Made by a program: the position numbers and the translations under genes
Shown here: piece after piece, positions 1 through 7,158 of the stretch
How the letters are laid out: every line of letters begins with the position of its first letter
Numbering within the stretch: position 1 is the stretch's first letter
Assembly (NCBI GenBank): GCA_934663885.1
Contig: CAKUKW010000052.1
Location: 1 to 10,413, forward strand
Reading direction: 5' to 3'
Length of the DNA: 10,413 nt
Source of the DNA: an uncultured Tidjanibacter sp.
Lineage (GTDB): Bacteria; Bacteroidota; Bacteroidia; Bacteroidales; Rikenellaceae
Notes under the pieces: model-generated
What the model saw: only the letters and a program-made list of their open reading frames with translations
Databases searched by the model: none
Told to the model about the DNA's origin: nothing

Positions 1-1
1 A

Positions 2-2029
2 AGCTCCGTATGAATGCCCACCCACGGCTACTCGCTCGCGGTCGATATACCCCATTTCGTCGAGCGCGTCTATTGCCGCTTTCGCGTTGTCTACCAACTG
101 CGCGATAAAAGTATCGTTCGGCTCTTCATCACCTTCGCCAATGATCGGGAATGCGGCGTCGTCCAGGATGGCGTATCCGCGGGTAACCCAGTATAGCGGC
201 GTACCGTAATTGGGATATGTGAACTCATTGGAATTTGCGGTGCTCTGTCCGGCCGTAGCCGCGTCCTTGTATTCCGTGGGATATGCCCACATTATTAGCG
301 GCAGCCTTTCTTTATTTTCCATATCGTATCCCGCCGGCAGGTAAAGGGTGCCCGTAAGCTCCACCCCGTCCGAACGCTTATATTTTATGACCTCCGTGTG
401 GATATCCTGTATGCTTTTGAAAGGATTCTCGAAGTGGGTAACAGGGATGGGAGCGATCCTGCTTCGTGTATTGAGGATGTAGAAATTGGGATATTCGGTC
501 GGAGACTGGAGCATAACCAGCAGCTCGCCTCGTTTCGCGTCGAGAATGGAGGATATATCGAGTATCTTGTCTGTATAAGTCGACTGGAAGATCCTTTTCT
601 TCTTTTTGGTGCTTAGGTTTATTTCATCCACGAACGGGAACTTACCTTCGGGGCTGTATCCTTCCCCTATGAGGTAAGCGGATTTACCGTTCAGGTTAAG
701 TGTATACCAGCCGTATTTGTTCTTTTTTGTGTCGAAATAACCAGGATCGCTATAGACGTCCTGATAGTTCCTGTCGGAAATTATTAAAGGCTTTTCGTCC
801 GGCTTGGAAGGATTGAAAACGTAAGTACGCGTATTGCGGGTGTTCCACCAGTAATCTTCCATTATTGCGGTCTTTTCGTCGCCCCATGTTATCCCGCCGA
901 AGCGGTCTATTGTCTTCGCGATACTCCTCGGCGTCCCGGTAAACGGTGCGTCCACTTCAAAGACCTCGTCGCGGAATTCGACCTGTTTTGCGGGATCCCC
1001 GCCATCCAGGGCTTCGGTCCAGTAAATAGTGGCCGGTTTGTCCGCACGCCAGGAGATATTGTTTTTGCCGTCGATTGTCGCCATCATTCCCTGCGGCATT
1101 GCCTCTATGAGCGGCCTTTCGTTGAATATTGTTACCAGGTTGGCATATTCGTCGTAAATGCTTGTGCGAGAGGGGAAGCTGTTAAGGGTAACAATGTAAG
1201 AATAAGGGCGGTGCAGGGTGGTAACCATAACATATTTCCCGTCGGGAGAGAAAGACATACCGGTATATATCGCGGCGGGAAGCCACAGTGATTTTTCCCC
1301 GTCGAGAGAAACCTTATATATCTCTGAAGTGGTTAGTATATCGAAATTTTCCTCGTCAATAGCGTTCTTCAGGAGATCCTGGTAAGTATAATTCTGTGCC
1401 CTAACACCCGGCTCGCTTACCGACACGGTAGGGCCGGCCGGGATTGCGCTCTTCGCGTCTATAAGTTCGGCTCTTTCGGCCGGAAGCATTTTTATAAGGA
1501 AATTACGGCTGTCGGGTGTCCAGGTGTATGCCCCCCCTATATTACAGTTCAGTATGGCGTCCGTTACTTTTTTGGCCTCTCCCGTTTCCAAGTCGAGATA
1601 CCACAATTCTACGCCGGTGTCGGCGGTATTGGTAAAGGCTATTTTAGTCTCATCCGGCGACCATCTTAAATTAGAAAGTTTTGGATTGGCGGGCAGTCCG
1701 TGGACCTGTACCGGCTCAGTATCCCTGAAATTCCTGTATTTAATATTATTTATGTAAGTTACCGTGCTGGATATGTTGGTCTTCGGGTTTATCCTTAGCC
1801 CGGCCAGTCTCATTTCGTCCTGTGAGAGATCCCCGAGGGTTTTGTAGGTGTCCCGGTAATAAAAGATCATTTTGGTGTGCTTACTGTCCATCGAGATCGA
1901 GGGAGCCCTCTGGAAGTCGGCCAACTCAAGAATCTCCTGTGGAGGGAGTTGATACCTGAGGTCTTCCTGTGCCATGGCTTTTCCACCGAAAAGCAGCAAC
2001 GGCAATAAAAATAACAATTTTTTCATCAT
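2..2029 (-). CDS. Secreted S9D glutamyl endopeptidase (prolyl oligopeptidase family), 3' end cut by window edge
   Basis: The reading frame is open without a stop from an ATG at 2029 to the window edge, giving 676 codons; roughly the last 130 residues are expected outside. Residues 1-20 form a signal peptide (Lys pair, Leu-rich core, AMA cleavage before QED), so the enzyme is exported. Residues of about 40-530 are WSPDETKIAF- and SPDGKYVMVT-like blades of the beta-propeller that gates the active site. The alpha/beta-hydrolase domain starts near Ser553 (SDGVELTGTLYLPAGYD) and contains WAYPTEYKDAATAGQ, PIIGEGDEE and finally GGHSYGA, whose Ser673 (bases 11-13) is the nucleophile. WAYPxE, GEGDEE and GGHSYGA are typical of subfamily S9D, which cleaves after Glu/Asp. 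The catalytic Asp and His lie beyond the edge. A second ATG at 2026 is an equally possible start. It lies downstream of topA but has its own -7 element and follows the topA terminator, so it is probably transcribed separately. The role in peptide scavenging is inferred. Confidence 0.93.
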   Translation of the reverse strand, partial: MMKKLLFLLPLLLFGGKAMAQEDLRYQLPPQEILELADFQRAPSISMDSKHTKMIFYYRDTYKTLGDLSQDEMRLAGLRINPKTNISSTVTYINNIKYRNFRDTEPVQVHGLPANPKLSNLRWSPDETKIAFTNTADTGVELWYLDLETGEAKKVTDAILNCNIGGAYTWTPDSRNFLIKMLPAERAELIDAKSAIPAGPTVSVSEPGVRAQNYTYQDLLKNAIDEENFDILTTSEIYKVSLDGEKSLWLPAAIYTGMSFSPDGKYVMVTTLHRPYSYIVTLNSFPSRTSIYDEYANLVTIFNERPLIEAMPQGMMATIDGKNNISWRADKPATIYWTEALDGGDPAKQVEFRDEVFEVDAPFTGTPRSIAKTIDRFGGITWGDEKTAIMEDYWWNTRNTRTYVFNPSKPDEKPLIISDRNYQDVYSDPGYFDTKKNKYGWYTLNLNGKSAYLIGEGYSPEGKFPFVDEINLSTKKKKRIFQSTYTDKILDISSILDAKRGELLVMLQSPTEYPNFYILNTRSRIAPIPVTHFENPFKSIQDIHTEVIKYKRSDGVELTGTLYLPAGYDMENKERLPLIMWAYPTEYKDAATAGQSTANSNEFTYPNYGTPLYWVTRGYAILDDAAFPIIGEGDEEPNDTFIAQLVDNAKAAIDALDEMGYIDRERVAVGGHSYGA

Positions 2030-2069
2030 ACTTGATTTTTTAAGAACAACTTTTTCTATTCGGGATTCT

Positions 2070-2077
2070 CAAAATTA
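2070..2077 (-). promoter_or_regulatory. Bacteroidota -7 element upstream of the S9D peptidase gene
   Basis: The minus strand reads TAATTTTG here, matching the Bacteroidota -7 consensus TAnnTTTG. It lies about 40 nt before the ATG at 2029 and about 30 nt after the topA terminator hairpin, a sensible place for an independent promoter. No clear -33 TTTG partner is visible, so the call rests on one element plus position. Confidence 0.45.
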
Positions 2078-2106
2078 TCGTTTTTTGGGTTGTATAAAAA
2101 GAAAAA

Positions 2107-2123
2107 GGGGAAGTAAATTCCCC
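2107..2123 (-). terminator. Intrinsic terminator of topA
   Basis: On the minus strand GGGGAA, loop TTTAC, TTCCCC forms a 6-bp stem followed directly by a T-rich tail (TTTTTCTTTTT). It starts 42 nt after the topA stop codon. Both stem and U-tract are present, so this is a conventional rho-independent terminator separating topA from the S9D peptidase gene. Confidence 0.8.
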
Positions 2124-2165
2124 CATTGAGATTAATTTTACGTTAAACTATCGTGCAGGCCGCCG

Positions 2166-4466
2166 TTATTTACCTTTTACCGTGGCCTTTTCGATAATTT
2201 CCTTTACTTCCTGGTATGTTATCTCTTCCCCGCTTTTGCCCTTCGGTATACGGTAATTTTTACCTTTAGAAGATATATACAGCCCGTAAGGCCCTCTCAG
2301 GATATTGGTTTCGGCATCCTCTGGGAACGTCCTGACAGGCTCCTTCGATGTTTTCTGCCTCTTTTCCTTTATCAGTTCGGCAGCTCTTTCGAGCGTTATC
2401 GTGTATGGGTCGTCGGTTTTAGCCAGCGAAGTGAATTTACCGTCATGGCGCACGTAAGGGCCGAATTTGCCTATACCCACAACCGCTTCATGCCCGTCAA
2501 TCTCGCCAACTGTACGCGGGAGTGAGAAGAGATCTAAAGCCTCCTCGAGAGTTATGGTGGCGATAAGCTGCTCTTTTTTCATGCTGGCGAAACGTGGTTT
2601 TTCACCATCCACCCCGTCTATCTGGACTACGGGACCGTAACGTCCTATGCGCGCCGACACCTGGGCTCCCGTCTTCGGGTCAGTACCCAGCACCCTCGTG
2701 GCGCCGGTTTGCCTGGTCTGCGTTTCGAGCGCGTGCTCTACCGTGGGATGGAATCCCGAATAGAAGTCGCCTATCATCGCTGTCCATTCCTTATCCCCGT
2801 CGGCTATTTCATCGAACTCCTTCTCGACTTTCGCCGTGAAGTTATAATCCATTATGTCTTTAAACTGAAGCTCGAGATAGTCGTTTACCACCATACCTAT
2901 GTCGGTAGGGGTAAGTTTCGCCTTTTCTTTCCCGACGGTTTCCGAAAGCATCCCACTGCTCACCACGCCGTTTTCCAGCCTGATCTGAGAGTAATCCCTT
3001 TTTGCGCCGGGTTTGTTCTGCTTGATCACATATCCCCTGTTGATAATGGTGGAGATAGTGGGCGCGTATGTCGAGGGACGGCCTATGCCGAGCTCTTCCA
3101 GCCGGCGCACCAGCATCGCCTCACTGTACCTGTAAGGCGGCTGTGTGAAGCGCTGCGTGGCGGTAATGTCTTTGTAACCTAGTGCGTCACCCTGTTTCAT
3201 TTCCGGAAGGACGTTGTGTCCGCCTGTTTCGGATTCGTCCTCTGTGGCTTCCGAATACAGTTTCATAAAACCATCGAAAAGAACTACTTCCCCATTGGCA
3301 ACGAACTTATAAGGCGATCCGGTAACTTCGATATGCACTATTGTGCGCTCTATTTTGGCCGCGGCCATCTGCGACGCCACCGTCCGTTTCCATATAAGGT
3401 CGTAAAGTTTCTTCTCGGCGGGGGTACCTTCTACCGAGTGCATATTGAAATAGGATGGGCGTATCGCTTCGTGCGCTTCCTGGGCGCCTTTGCTTTTCGT
3501 TTTATATGTTTTCGTGTGGGAGTACTCTTTCCCGAACATTTTTACGATTTCTTCTTTAGACGCGGCGATAGCCTGCCCCGAAAGGTTTACCGAATCGGTA
3601 CGCATATAGGTTATATAACCCTGCTCATAGAGTTTCTGCGCAACGGACATCGTCTGCGACACCGACATCCCCAGCCTGCGTCCGGCTTCCTGCTGGAGAG
3701 TGGAAGTGGTGAAAGGGGGAGCGGCATGTTTTTCGGCTGGCTTGCTTTCGCTCGCGGAAACGGTGAAGTGCGCTCCCGTGCAGGAATCGAGGAATTCGCG
3801 TGCCTGTTTTTCCGTTTCGAACTTATGGTCGAACTCAGCCTTGAAAATAGTCTTTTTAGGATTTGAAGATACGAAGAACTGGGCCGTGACACGGTAATAA
3901 TCGGTCGTCCTGAAATCTATTATCTCCCTTTCCCTTTCCACTATAAGCCTTACAGCTACGCTCTGGACACGTCCGGCCGATAGCGAAGGTTTCACTTTTT
4001 TCCAAAGTACGGGCGAAAGTTCGAAGCCGACGATGCGGTCGAGAACCCTTCGCGCCTGCTGGGCGTTGACCAGATTCATGTCAACCTGGCGCGGATTCTC
4101 TATAGCGGCCATGATGGCAGGTTTCGTTATCTCGTGGAAAACTATCCTTTTGGTCTTCTCACGCGGAAGCTCGAGTACTTCTGCCAGATGCCACGCGATG
4201 GCCTCTCCTTCACGGTCTTCATCGGAAGCCAGCCATACCGTTTTAGATTCGCCAGCCAGCTTCGACAGTTCGCCCACGAGCTTCTCCTTACCGGGATCGA
4301 TCTCGTAATGCGGTCGGAAATTGTTGTCAAGGTCTACACCGAGCTCCTTTTTAGAGAGGTCTCGGATATGTCCGTAACTCGATTTTACCGTATAATCTTT
4401 TCCAAGGAATTTTTCAATGGTCTTCGCTTTCGCGGGTGACTCCACGATCACCAGATTTTCTCGCAT
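2166..4466 (-). CDS. topA: DNA topoisomerase I (type IA)
   Basis: A complete 766-residue type IA topoisomerase, which relaxes negative supercoils by cutting one strand and holding it through a 5'-phosphotyrosine. The Toprim domain runs from the N-terminus (LVIVESPAKAKTI, Glu9) to the metal-binding ASDEDREGEAIAWHL (Asp82, Asp84, Glu88). The SAGRVQSVAVRLIVERE segment (163-179) and ITYMRTDS with the predicted catalytic Tyr287 follow; EAHEAIRPS is near 330-338 and GIGRPSTYAPTI near 460. The C-terminus has three GxYGPxV-type repeats (about 592-618, 653-680 and 720-745) and no cysteine pairs. This is the repeat-type tail usual in Bacteroidota, in place of the zinc ribbons of the E. coli enzyme. The ATG at 4466 places the conserved N-terminus at the expected point. 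It stands alone between its own promoter (4678-4685) and a terminator, after an unusually long leader of about 200 nt. Confidence 0.98.
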   Translation of the reverse strand: MRENLVIVESPAKAKTIEKFLGKDYTVKSSYGHIRDLSKKELGVDLDNNFRPHYEIDPGKEKLVGELSKLAGESKTVWLASDEDREGEAIAWHLAEVLELPREKTKRIVFHEITKPAIMAAIENPRQVDMNLVNAQQARRVLDRIVGFELSPVLWKKVKPSLSAGRVQSVAVRLIVEREREIIDFRTTDYYRVTAQFFVSSNPKKTIFKAEFDHKFETEKQAREFLDSCTGAHFTVSASESKPAEKHAAPPFTTSTLQQEAGRRLGMSVSQTMSVAQKLYEQGYITYMRTDSVNLSGQAIAASKEEIVKMFGKEYSHTKTYKTKSKGAQEAHEAIRPSYFNMHSVEGTPAEKKLYDLIWKRTVASQMAAAKIERTIVHIEVTGSPYKFVANGEVVLFDGFMKLYSEATEDESETGGHNVLPEMKQGDALGYKDITATQRFTQPPYRYSEAMLVRRLEELGIGRPSTYAPTISTIINRGYVIKQNKPGAKRDYSQIRLENGVVSSGMLSETVGKEKAKLTPTDIGMVVNDYLELQFKDIMDYNFTAKVEKEFDEIADGDKEWTAMIGDFYSGFHPTVEHALETQTRQTGATRVLGTDPKTGAQVSARIGRYGPVVQIDGVDGEKPRFASMKKEQLIATITLEEALDLFSLPRTVGEIDGHEAVVGIGKFGPYVRHDGKFTSLAKTDDPYTITLERAAELIKEKRQKTSKEPVRTFPEDAETNILRGPYGLYISSKGKNYRIPKGKSGEEITYQEVKEIIEKATVKGK

Positions 4467-4586
4467 ATAAGATTGTTTTGTCGCCTGCTGTGAGGCGGAT
4501 GTGAATTGTTAGCGAAGCAAATAATCACCGACCGAGTCCCGGCAGTCAGCGTGCAGCGCTGGTGCGGGATTAACCGAGGGAGGTAA

Positions 4587-4667
4587 TTAAAAAGGGGCAT
4601 CCCTATGCTCGCGTCGTAAAATTAAGTTTTCGTTGTATGACTTCGCTGCTGTGGCAGGGAAATTCAT
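4587..4667 (-). CDS. Candidate 26-codon leader ORF upstream of topA
   Basis: An ATG lies only 10 nt after the topA -7 element, so the message would be nearly leaderless for this ORF. It encodes 26 residues, starting MNFPATAAKSYNENL and ending REHRDAPF, then TAA. There is no homology I can name with confidence and no Shine-Dalgarno evidence. It could be a translated upstream ORF, part of a repeat, or chance. The remaining leader (4467-4586) holds short hairpins but no other coding sequence I can support. Confidence 0.2.
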   Translation of the reverse strand: MNFPATAAKSYNENLILRREHRDAPF

Positions 4668-4677
4668 TTTCAGGGTG

Positions 4678-4685
4678 CAAATATA
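4678..4685 (-). promoter_or_regulatory. Bacteroidota -7 element of the topA promoter
   Basis: The minus strand reads TATATTTG followed by CA, a very good match to TAnnTTTG. It begins 10 nt past the DUF4270 terminator hairpin, so terminator and promoter are packed back to back. Transcription would start near 4671, giving topA a 5' leader of about 205 nt. A -33 TTTG at the usual spacing is not clear. Confidence 0.6.
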
Positions 4686-4695
4686 AACACTTTTT

Positions 4696-4734
4696 AAAAC
4701 AATAACCTAAAGGCTCGCTTTAGGTTATTGTTTT
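4696..4734 (-). terminator. Perfect 17-bp hairpin terminator after the DUF4270 gene
   Basis: AAAACAATAACCTAAAG (4696-4712) and its exact complement (4718-4734) flank a 5-nt loop, GCTCG. It lies 28 nt beyond the DUF4270 stop. The stem has A/T ends, so on either strand it finishes in a run of T, and it could work in both directions; only the minus-strand gene needs it here. Confidence 0.85.
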
Positions 4735-4762
4735 ATTCGTTGCCCGACGGCTGACCGACTGC

Positions 4763-6208
4763 TTATTCTATAAGGGTATAGGTCAGCTCGAGCCATATAT
4801 GTTGTGATTCGCTTCCGTATCCCCTTAGCACCGTTTCGCCGTTCTTAACGGTCATATTATAGGTCGGCGCAAGGGTGTACTGCATATTTTCCTGCCGGTA
4901 ATCTTTGCCGTCCTTCTTTTTCTGGTATTCTTTGATGGCATTATGAAGGAACGTGGTGATATCCATCGAGTAATAGCCGTAAGTACGGTTCAGGTATCCG
5001 TTATAATAAGTAGTTGCGCTGGAGCTGGACTGATCTGTCAATGAATAGTCGGGAATCCCCTTAGTGCCTACGTAGGAATAGTAACTGCCCAGACGCGCAT
5101 GCGACTCGTCCATTACCTGCCACGAGTGGTCGAGCAGGTCTATGTATATAAGTGCCTGGTTAAGGAAAAGCAGATTGTCTTCTTTCACTTTTTTCGAAAT
5201 TATGGCTTCAAAGAATTCGTCCGGGAATTCCAACCTGGTGGTCACCCCGCCGAAGCCATGCACATAAGTAACCTGCTGAGGGGTCATTTCCTTCGTCAGC
5301 GTTAAAGCCTCTTCGACGGGAGTACCCGTATAATCTGTGGATAATGAGGTTATGGACATATTTTTTTCGGAATCCAGCACATCATCGTCGTCTATGTCAT
5401 CGCGGAAATAAAGCGGAACGAACAAAGTATCTTTCTCCCGCCCGGGATTAGTGAAATAAAGATAAAAGTAAGCAGTCTCCAGATTCAGACTGTAAACAGC
5501 TGCATCCACAGGTGAGTTTTCCGCCGGCTCTATGACAATGCCTTTGAATTTTTGATGGAATTTCGGACGGTTTTCATAATAATATGTGGAATCCGACAGG
5601 AACTCTTTCATATACGCGTTTCCCTTTTCCGTGATTTCAGCCCTCACTACGAGGGTAGAGTCGAATTTCCCCGAAAGGGTAAAGGAAAGGATGGCTTCTT
5701 TGTCCTTGATGCGCTCGTAATCGAACGTTTTGTAATACGTGGAATTTATTGAAAGGGTGTCTGTGAGGGGATAAACCATGAATGTCTGCTCTTTTTCATA
5801 ATCTCCCGTAAGGAGTGTGGGTTTGAGGCTGAGTAATACCGAGTCGGGCCTGTTGCCTGATGCGGCGAAACCGTAGCCCCCGCTCTGAACGCTCTTTTCT
5901 TCAACCGGCATCATTTGAAGTATGGAAACCGCCCGTGTCTTGCCGAAAGTTTCGCTGCTGTAGCTGCCTATTATCGAGTAGCCCAACAGGCTTGTAACTA
6001 CAGAATCTTCCAATTGCGTGTATGTTCTAACATGTTGCAGTTTTTCGATGCCGAAAGTGTCTATATGAACCGACATTATCTGATCTCCCGGAACGAGATC
6101 CAGCCCAAGTTTGTCGTCTACTTTAGTACAACAGGTAAGCCCCGTGAAAAGCGCTATGAAAGAAAATGTTGCTAACTTGACTGCGACGTTTTTAGAAGAG
6201 ATCTTCAT
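4763..6208 (-). CDS. DUF4270 family lipoprotein
   Basis: From the ATG at 6208 this gives 481 residues. An in-frame ATG at 6256 exists but would add 16 non-signal residues and a longer overlap; starting at 6208 places KISSKNVAVKLATFSFIALF at the N-terminus as a proper lipoprotein signal. The lipidated residue is Cys26 or Cys27 in GLTCC. The next stretch, TKVDDKLGLDLVPG, and the ending around HIWLELTYTLIE are what I know from DUF4270 proteins of Bacteroidota, whose function is unknown. The body is rich in Tyr, Ser/Thr and alternating hydrophobic residues, suggesting beta structure, and it is presumably anchored at the outer membrane or periplasmic face. Its first 17 bases overlap the end of the upstream glycogen-synthase-like gene, which suggests translational coupling. 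Function is not inferable from the sequence. Confidence 0.85.
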   Translation of the reverse strand: MKISSKNVAVKLATFSFIALFTGLTCCTKVDDKLGLDLVPGDQIMSVHIDTFGIEKLQHVRTYTQLEDSVVTSLLGYSIIGSYSSETFGKTRAVSILQMMPVEEKSVQSGGYGFAASGNRPDSVLLSLKPTLLTGDYEKEQTFMVYPLTDTLSINSTYYKTFDYERIKDKEAILSFTLSGKFDSTLVVRAEITEKGNAYMKEFLSDSTYYYENRPKFHQKFKGIVIEPAENSPVDAAVYSLNLETAYFYLYFTNPGREKDTLFVPLYFRDDIDDDDVLDSEKNMSITSLSTDYTGTPVEEALTLTKEMTPQQVTYVHGFGGVTTRLEFPDEFFEAIISKKVKEDNLLFLNQALIYIDLLDHSWQVMDESHARLGSYYSYVGTKGIPDYSLTDQSSSSATTYYNGYLNRTYGYYSMDITTFLHNAIKEYQKKKDGKDYRQENMQYTLAPTYNMTVKNGETVLRGYGSESQHIWLELTYTLIE

Positions 6209-7004
6209 AGAATTCCTGATATTTGTCCAAATAATTTTCACCCGAGACATCGGCATATTGAAGTACTTTTTTGCCCGACGACTTCAGGTACGCGGTTAGT
6301 TCGGGATCCGGGGCCGCGGTTCGTACCACAACTCCGTCCGCGTAATCAATAACGAGTTTCATCAGGTTTTGGTATGAAGGCGTTGATATTATTTCCAGTT
6401 TTTCGCTTTTTATCCCTTCATGCTCTATTTTTTTTCTGAAATCCGGATTCAGGGTTCCGGGAAAAGCGTCGTCGTAAAGTGATACGACTATTTTAAGATC
6501 GTGGAAGAGCGGATCTTCGGCGAAGTTGTTGCGCAGGTAGATGGGTATTACCGATGAGAACCATCCGTGGCAATGGACGATTCCAGGCTGCCAGCGAAGT
6601 TTGCGCACCGTTTCCAATACCCCGCGTGCGAAAAATATGGCCCTTTCGTCGTTGTCCGCAAAATACTCCCCGGTCTCGGTATCCTGGAGTACGGCTTTCC
6701 GGGAGAAATAATCGTCGTTGTCTATAAAATAGATCTGCACACGGGCCGAGGGTATCGAAGCCACTTTGATGATGAGCTGATGGTCATTGTCGTCTATTAT
6801 AAGGTTCATGCCCGAAAGCCTGATGACCTCGTGGAGCTGGTTACGGCGTTCGTTTATGACCCCGTAGCGGGGCATGAAAGTCCGTATCTCATTCCCTTTT
6901 TCCTGCATTGCCTGTGAAAGTGTACGGCATTCGACCGATATTTCGGTCTCCGGTAGGTATGGGGTTATTTCCTGACAAACATATAGTATCCTGCGATCGC
7001 TCAT
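6192..7004 (-). CDS. Glycogen/starch synthase-like N-terminal domain protein (GT5-like, probably not a full enzyme)
   Basis: A 270-residue protein resembling only the N-terminal Rossmann half (Glyco_transf_5) of GT5 glycogen synthase. RRILYVCQEITPYLPET matches the first strand of the family, FADNDERAIFFARG (115-128) the middle, and GIVHCHGWFSSVIPIYLR (141-158) the usual DVVHAHDWH region. Full GT5 enzymes are about 480 residues; the C-terminal GT-B half is absent, and the ADP-glucose-binding KTGG motif expected after the first strand is replaced by PETE. It therefore may not make glycogen. The stop follows normally, and the gene is not obviously broken. From memory, such short synthase-like proteins precede DUF4270 genes in many Bacteroidota, so this is probably a conserved pair. 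Its promoter -7 element is 28 nt before the start. Cytoplasmic; no signal peptide is seen. Confidence 0.8.
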   Translation of the reverse strand: MSDRRILYVCQEITPYLPETEISVECRTLSQAMQEKGNEIRTFMPRYGVINERRNQLHEVIRLSGMNLIIDDNDHQLIIKVASIPSARVQIYFIDNDDYFSRKAVLQDTETGEYFADNDERAIFFARGVLETVRKLRWQPGIVHCHGWFSSVIPIYLRNNFAEDPLFHDLKIVVSLYDDAFPGTLNPDFRKKIEHEGIKSEKLEIISTPSYQNLMKLVIDYADGVVVRTAAPDPELTAYLKSSGKKVLQYADVSGENYLDKYQEFYEDLF

Positions 7005-7026
7005 TCTGATCCTGGTTTGTAAAAAC

Positions 7027-7057
7027 TATTACAAAAATACTAATTATTTTTGTAATA
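7027..7057. repeat. Perfect 13-bp inverted repeat with -7 elements in both directions
   Basis: TATTACAAAAATA (7027-7039) and its exact complement TATTTTTGTAATA (7045-7057) surround a CTAAT spacer. Each arm contains TATTTTTG when read outward: on the minus strand at 7039-7032, facing the glycogen-synthase-like gene, and on the plus strand at 7045-7052, facing the pseudogenes. It is entirely A/T apart from one G/C pair per arm plus the spacer C, so it is a poor terminator and is better read as an operator or divergent promoter core. Confidence 0.7.
7032..7039 (-). promoter_or_regulatory. Bacteroidota -7 element for the glycogen-synthase-like/DUF4270 unit
   Basis: The minus strand reads TATTTTTG, a full match to TAnnTTTG, with a predicted start near 7025 and a leader of about 20 nt to the ATG at 7004. 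No distinct -33 element is visible. The motif lies inside one arm of the palindrome, so a protein bound there would block it. Confidence 0.55.
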
Positions 7058-7158
7058 ACCTTCCTGTGGCGTTATAAAATTGATATCCAACTTTATCGGA
7101 AACGATCCCCGTGGATGGCTTTGGTAATTGCAATTATGTATCTTAGTATATGATCCCC

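Noticed and set aside
2166..2600. TopA without zinc-finger cysteines, possible truncation
   Set aside because: Three C-terminal GxYGP-type repeats are present and this tail is normal for Bacteroidota, so nothing is missing.
3216..3866. 216-residue open frame on the plus strand
   Set aside because: It lies entirely opposite topA, whose motifs and length are unequivocal. It has no recognisable domain and no promoter, so it is a shadow of topA codon use.
6209..6256. Longer DUF4270 start at 6256
   Set aside because: It would put 16 polar residues ahead of a clear lipoprotein signal and enlarge the overlap; the ATG at 6208 fits better.
7027..7057. Palindrome as the terminator of the lipoprotein pseudogene
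   Set aside because: The stem is almost all A/T and a good -7 element lies in it 28 nt before a gene start, so promoter/operator is more likely.
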